From Pseudolabrys sp035718275 (GTDB lineage: Bacteria > Pseudomonadota > Alphaproteobacteria > Rhizobiales > Xanthobacteraceae): DNA of 64,000 nucleotides. Within the stretch, counting starts at the first letter, position 1; every line of letters starts with the position of its first letter. Where the stretch lies: contig DASTHI010000036.1 in NCBI GenBank assembly GCA_035718275.1, forward strand, positions 124,001 through 188,000. Direction: 5' to 3'. The translations under genes and the position numbers were made by a program. This document shows positions 60,656-64,000 of the stretch, in pieces. The notes under the pieces were generated by a model, which did not search any database, was not told the origin of the DNA, and worked only from the letters and a program-made list of their open reading frames with translations.

Positions 60656-62074
60656 CTAGTACCGGTAATGATCGCTCTTGTAGGGACCGGCCTGCGTCAC
60701 GCCAATGTAGGAGGCCTGCTTGTCGGAAAGCTTCGTGAGCTTCACGCCGATCTTGTCTAGATGCAATCGTGCGACCTTTTCGTCGAGTTGCTTCGGGAGG
60801 GTGTAGACCTCGTTCTTGTACTTGCCGGGATTGGTCCACAGTTCGATCTGCGCCAAAGTCTGATTCGTAAACGATGATGACATGACGAAACTTGGGTGGC
60901 CCATTGCGTTCCCGAGGTTCACCAGGCGGCCCTCCGACAGCAGAATGATGCGTTTTCCGTCCGGGAACTCGATTTCATCAACCTGCGGCTTGATATTGTG
61001 CCATTTGAAATTACGCAGAGCCGCGATCTGAATCTCGCTGTCGAAATGACCGATATTGCACACGATGGCGCGATGCTTCATCTGCCGCATGTGCTCCAGC
61101 GTAATGACGTCGATATTGCCGGTTGCTGTGACAAAAATATCGGCGCGAGGGGCGGCGTCTTCCATCGTGGTGACTTCGTAACCCTCCATTGCCGCCTGCA
61201 GCGCGCAAATCGGATCGACCTCCGAGACCATCACGCGACAGCCCGCCTGGCGCAGCGACGCTGCAGAACCTTTGCCGACGTCACCGAATCCGGCAACCAT
61301 GGCAACCTTGCCGGCCATCATCACGTCGGTGCCTCTTCGAATCCCGTCAACGAGCGATTCCCGGCAGCCGTAAAGGTTGTCGAATTTCGATTTCGTCACG
61401 CTGTCGTTGACGTTGATCGCCGGGAAGAGGAGTCGGCCTTCCTTGGCCATCTGATAGAGGCGATGCACGCCGGTTGTCGTCTCTTCGGTCACGCCTTTGA
61501 TGTTTTTCGCCGTGTTTGAATACCAGCTGGGCTGTTCCTTCAGCCGCTTCTTGATCGCGGCGAAAAGCACTTCCTCTTCCTCGTTGCCGGGATGATTCAG
61601 CACCGCTGGGTTGCTTTCCGCCTGCAAGCCCAGATGTATGAGAAGCGTCGCGTCCCCGCCATCATCGAGAATCATGTTCGGCGACCCGCCGTCATTCCAC
61701 TCGAAAATGCGATGCGTGTAATCCCAATAGTCCTTGAGACTCTCGCCCTTGACTGCAAACACTGGCACCCCAGCTTCCGCGATTGCGGCGGCGGCGTGAT
61801 CCTGGGTCGAGTAGATGTTGCACGATGCCCATCTGACTTCAGCGCCGAGATGCGTCAGCGTTTCGATCAGCACCGCCGTTTGAATGGTCATATGCAGTGA
61901 CCCGGCGATCCGCGCTCCACGCAGGGGCTGTTGCGGGCCGTATTCTTCGCGGGTAGCCATCAGGCCTGGCATTTCGGTCTCGGCAATATTGATCTCCTTC
62001 CGCCCCCAAGACGCCAATGAGATGTCCTTGACGACGTAATCGCCGGGCTTGGCCTTCGACTTTGCAGCAGTCAT
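60656..62074 (-). CDS. ahcY: Adenosylhomocysteinase (S-adenosyl-L-homocysteine hydrolase)
   Basis: The product is 472 residues, the long bacterial form. Visible blocks are LASWGRKEINIAETEMPGL, GARIAGSLHMTIQTAVLIET, the NAD motif VAGFGDVGKGSAASL, and the C-terminal DKIGVKLTKLSDKQASYIGV ending YKSDHYRY. It splits S-adenosylhomocysteine into adenosine and homocysteine and so relieves inhibition of methyltransferases. ATG 62074 gives MTAAKSKAKPGD. The leader holds a palindrome at 62147-62162 that may be its operator. It follows ptsH in the conserved Rhizobiales order. Confidence 0.96.
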   Translation of the reverse strand: MTAAKSKAKPGDYVVKDISLASWGRKEINIAETEMPGLMATREEYGPQQPLRGARIAGSLHMTIQTAVLIETLTHLGAEVRWASCNIYSTQDHAAAAIAEAGVPVFAVKGESLKDYWDYTHRIFEWNDGGSPNMILDDGGDATLLIHLGLQAESNPAVLNHPGNEEEEVLFAAIKKRLKEQPSWYSNTAKNIKGVTEETTTGVHRLYQMAKEGRLLFPAINVNDSVTKSKFDNLYGCRESLVDGIRRGTDVMMAGKVAMVAGFGDVGKGSAASLRQAGCRVMVSEVDPICALQAAMEGYEVTTMEDAAPRADIFVTATGNIDVITLEHMRQMKHRAIVCNIGHFDSEIQIAALRNFKWHNIKPQVDEIEFPDGKRIILLSEGRLVNLGNAMGHPSFVMSSSFTNQTLAQIELWTNPGKYKNEVYTLPKQLDEKVARLHLDKIGVKLTKLSDKQASYIGVTQAGPYKSDHYRY

Positions 62075-62146
62075 GACAGGTCCGTGCTGTGATGGATGAA
62101 TTTGCGGCTGCCTATAACAGGCCGTCGCGGACCCCGCAACGCACAT

Positions 62147-62162
62147 ATAAAGAAATCTTTAT
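62147..62162 (-). promoter_or_regulatory. Inverted repeat in the ahcY leader, probable operator
   Basis: ATAAAGA (62147-62153) and TCTTTAT (62156-62162) form a perfect 7-base palindrome with a 2-base spacer. It lies 73-88 bases before the ahcY ATG, between ptsH and ahcY. With a 2-base loop it cannot be an efficient RNA hairpin, so a DNA-binding dimer is likelier. ArsR-family SahR regulators are known to control ahcY and met genes in Proteobacteria; that this is a SahR site is inference. Confidence 0.6.
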
Positions 62163-62184
62163 GTACGACGTCTGTCGGCGGCCT

Positions 62185-62484
62185 TCAGTCCTCTTCGCCG
62201 AAGCCATCGGCGACTAGCTTGCAAAGTGCATCGACAGCCACGGCTGCATCCTTGCCCACGGCCTTGATCGTAATCCGAGCGCCTGGACCAGCCGCGAGCA
62301 TCATCAGCCCCATGATCGAAGTCCCCCCCACCGTTTCGTGGCCACGCGTCACGGTGATGGCGGCATCGAATTGCTCGGCAGCTTGTACAAATTTTGCCGA
62401 GGCGCGCGCATGCAACCCTTTCTTGTTGACGATCTCGATCTCGCGCGTGACAGGATGTTCCTCGGCTGAGACGCGCGCGCTCAT
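62185..62484 (-). CDS. ptsH: Phosphocarrier protein HPr
   Basis: The product is 99 residues. The EI-dependent phosphorylation site is H25 (GLHARASAKF) and the HprK site is S56 (TSIMGLMML). It has a short N-terminal extension typical of alphaproteobacteria. It relays phosphate between EI (not in this window) and the EIIA upstream; S56 is the target of the HprK encoded nearby. Its ATG overlaps the EIIA stop (ATGA). Confidence 0.96.
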   Translation of the reverse strand: MSARVSAEEHPVTREIEIVNKKGLHARASAKFVQAAEQFDAAITVTRGHETVGGTSIMGLMMLAAGPGARITIKAVGKDAAVAVDALCKLVADGFGEED

Positions 62485-62882
62485 TTGCCGTTGAGCACCC
62501 GGCTAGCTATGGTGCAGTACTTGCGGCCGGCCTCCTGCGCGGCTGCCACGGCATCCTGCAACGGACAGATCTCCCGAATTTTTGCAAGCTTGATCAGCAT
62601 GGGCAGATTGATTCCGGCGAGCACCTCGACCTTGGGCTGGCTCATGACTGAAATTGCCAGATTTGACGGAGTGCCGCCAAACATGTCGGTGAGGATGGCT
62701 ACGCCTTCCCCAGTATCGACGCGTTTGACCGCTTCGAGAATATTCTTCCGGCACTGTTCTACGTCGTCGTCCGGGCCGATTGTAATCGCCTCGATCTGAC
62801 GTTGGGGTCCTACGACATGCTCCAATGCCGAGCGGAACTCGATGGCGAGTCGCCCATGAGTCACAAGTACGAGGCCGATCAT
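62481..62882 (-). CDS. PTS mannose-type EIIA domain protein
   Basis: The product is 133 residues, a single EIIA-Man domain with phosphorylation site H9 (VLVTHGRLA) and the ILTDMFGGTPSNLAI block. There is no EIIB, EIIC or EIID gene beside it, so it is a regulatory rather than transport EIIA. GAGGAG precedes ATG 62882. The 228-base gap upstream towards hprK contains a bulged hairpin (62943-62966) and no gene. Confidence 0.95.
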   Translation of the reverse strand: MIGLVLVTHGRLAIEFRSALEHVVGPQRQIEAITIGPDDDVEQCRKNILEAVKRVDTGEGVAILTDMFGGTPSNLAISVMSQPKVEVLAGINLPMLIKLAKIREICPLQDAVAAAQEAGRKYCTIASRVLNGK

Positions 62883-63110
62883 CCCAAGCTCCTCGCGGGC
62901 GCTTCGCTGCACCGCACGATAGGGCGCGCATTCACGCCCATCTGAGGCCCCAATGCAAGGGGCTCAACCGCTATATAAGCGTTCTGTTGCACTGCGGAAA
63001 GTCGGGGCCAGGATGGGCCGGGGCGCCTCTCGCTATCAGCAAGTCGACCCTAGGCCCGATATGGTTAATATTCCCATTGACTGCAAAGGCGCCGGGGGTA
63101 GCCCAATCTC

Positions 63111-63563
63111 CTACTGCAGGTCAATCGGCCGGGTGCGTAAAAAGCCCAGTATCAATGGCAGCGCTAGCCTACCTTCTGCGACCGCAAGCCGCGGCAGTGT
63201 AACTCCGTTGACCGTCGTTTTGGCCTGTTGTGTCGATGGGCTGCGATCGGCGTCACTCGCAGCCAGATCAATAATCAAACCGACTGCGGCCAGCGGTTCA
63301 AAATCCAAGTGTCGAATGCCTAGTCCGTGAACTTCGATCATACCGGCCAGTTCTTTGGCTGGGCGCACGAGCAATCGCCCGGAACAGGCCTCAACATGGA
63401 CGCGGTCATCGCCAACAAGCTTCGAAAAGCGAAGGATGCCGTGCGCTTCCACAATGAGATTCCAGACAAGCAAAGACTTGCCTGATCCTGCGGGGCCGCG
63501 GATGAGCGCAGCTTTCGGGCCGACAAGCACCGCCGACGCGTGGATGGTCGCAGGTGAATTCAC
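63111..63563 (-). CDS. hprK: HPr kinase/phosphorylase, short alphaproteobacterial form
   Basis: The product is 150 residues, about half the length of Gram-positive HprK because the N-terminal domain is missing, which is normal in Rhizobiales. Walker A GPAGSGKS is at 23-30, the catalytic region GDDRV at 51-55 and the HprK signature MIEVHGLGI at 75-83. It phosphorylates and dephosphorylates S56 of HPr. The start is GTG 63563; it lies 24 bases after the chvG stop, so they are co-transcribed. Confidence 0.93.
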   Translation of the reverse strand: MNSPATIHASAVLVGPKAALIRGPAGSGKSLLVWNLIVEAHGILRFSKLVGDDRVHVEACSGRLLVRPAKELAGMIEVHGLGIRHLDFEPLAAVGLIIDLAASDADRSPSTQQAKTTVNGVTLPRLAVAEGRLALPLILGFLRTRPIDLQ

Positions 63564-63587
63564 TCGGGTTTCATCAAGGTCACGCGA

Positions 63588-64000
63588 TCACGTCGCGGGC
63601 AGGCGAACCGTGAAACGGGCGCCGAGCACGTGCGGGGATTTCCCAGGCAGCCCAGCGCCGCTAAAACGATTCTCGACGCGAATTGTCCCGCCATGCGCCT
63701 CGACAATCTGTTTTGAAATCGACAACCCGAGCCCGGAATTCTGACCGAATCCCTGCTCGGGCCGATCCGTATAAAATCGCTCAAATATCTTATCGAGAGC
63801 TTCCGGGCGGATGCCGGGCCCATCATCGTCGACCATGATCTCGACGCGATCCTTGTGGCGCCGACAGGTGATCCGTACGGTTGCGCCAGGCGGCGAAAAA
63901 GAACGCGCATTGTCGATGAGATTACTGACGACCTGCCCGAGACGCGAGTCATGCCCAGGTACCTTGAATTCAGAAAGCGGAGCGCCTTCGAATCTCAGCT
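63588..64000 (-). CDS. chvG: Sensor histidine kinase ChvG, C-terminal part (cut by window edge)
   Basis: About 136 C-terminal residues are in the window, entering at base 64000 and ending at 63588. They form the ATP-binding domain: N-box NLIDNARSFSPPG, G1 box DDDGPGI, FERFYTDRPEQGF (F-box), G2 box SGLGLSISKQIVEAHGG. Its place directly before hprK identifies it as the ChvG/ExoS-type kinase of the ChvG-ChvI acid/envelope-stress system of rhizobia. The membrane and sensor parts lie outside. Confidence 0.9.
   Translation of the reverse strand, partial: LRFEGAPLSEFKVPGHDSRLGQVVSNLIDNARSFSPPGATVRITCRRHKDRVEIMVDDDGPGIRPEALDKIFERFYTDRPEQGFGQNSGLGLSISKQIVEAHGGTIRVENRFSGAGLPGKSPHVLGARFTVRLPAT

Noticed and set aside
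62075..62184. Possible SAM or SAH riboswitch in the ahcY leader
   Set aside because: No extended conserved stem or pseudoknot pattern is visible in 110 bases; the palindrome with a 2-base spacer looks like a protein site.
62943..62966. Hairpin TGAG-CCCC / GGGGCTCA between hprK and the EIIA gene
   Set aside because: The stem has a bulge, has no T-run, and lies about 145 bases past the hprK stop, so I do not call it a terminator.
1..64000. tRNA, rRNA, CRISPR arrays, prophage or intact IS elements
   Set aside because: No cloverleaf-like or rRNA-like segment, no regularly spaced repeats, and no transposase, integrase or phage structural protein could be recognised on either strand.

Overview
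The window reads as a piece of the main chromosome of a GC-rich alphaproteobacterium of the order Rhizobiales, most likely close to the Bradyrhizobium / Xanthobacteraceae group. The best marker is the right end. There the order on the minus strand is ChvG-type sensor kinase, short HPr kinase HprK, mannose-type EIIA, HPr and ahcY, the regulatory PTS block typical of Rhizobiales, followed by lepA. The many solute-binding-protein transporters and acyl-CoA or short-chain acid enzymes fit a soil heterotroph. I see no rRNA, tRNA, CRISPR array, prophage or intact insertion sequence. Genus-level placement is inference.

Layout. 1-9.0 kb, all minus: a long catabolic unit with a GntR/FCD regulator, a signal-less binding-protein-fold protein, a complete branched-chain-amino-acid-type ABC transporter (binding protein, LivH, LivM, LivG, LivF), two paralogous PuuE-type deacetylases and the start of an amidase cut by the window edge. 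9.1-9.6 kb is a gene-poor gap with short repeats. 9.6-19.1 kb: a MetE-core protein, a benzoate-CoA-ligase-like enzyme, an alpha/beta hydrolase, a serine-glyoxylate-type aminotransferase, a 990-residue FAD/Fe-S dehydrogenase and a second MetE-core protein overlapping it. 19.1-21.9 kb: a TRAP transporter. 22.2-25.2 kb: a small secreted protein and a ThiY/NMT1-type ABC transporter. 25.2-27.4 kb: chrB-chrA.

27.6-35.4 kb, all plus: a short-chain dehydrogenase, a DMT permease, E1-alpha and E1-beta, a succinate-semialdehyde-type dehydrogenase, a one-lipoyl E2 and a 2-hydroxyacid dehydrogenase. This looks like an acetoin/pyruvate dehydrogenase-type catabolic set without its own E3. 35.4-41.6 kb: a tandem Inh-domain periplasmic protein, radC, map, and a tight four-gene operon (DenD-like epimerase, MFS exporter, GNAT, PEP-mutase-family enzyme). 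41.8-49.1 kb: assorted single genes (aminotransferase, GFA protein, acyl-CoA dehydrogenase, EamA permease, BKACE enzyme, K+/H+ antiporter).

49.1-52.7 kb: modABC with an unusually short ModC, followed by a signal-less BtuF-like protein and a DUF6580-like membrane protein. 52.9-58.5 kb: a GMC oxidoreductase, a Yip1-family protein, an orphan AceE-like E1 and the murein endopeptidase MepA. 58.7-64.0 kb: lepA, ahcY with a clean inverted repeat in its leader, HPr, EIIA, hprK and the 3' end of chvG.

I found no system that I can call new with confidence. The best leads are the amidase/deacetylase/Liv catabolic operon with its cytosolic binding-protein-fold member, the mod-BtuF-DUF6580 locus, and the MetE-core protein translationally coupled to an FAD/Fe-S dehydrogenase.
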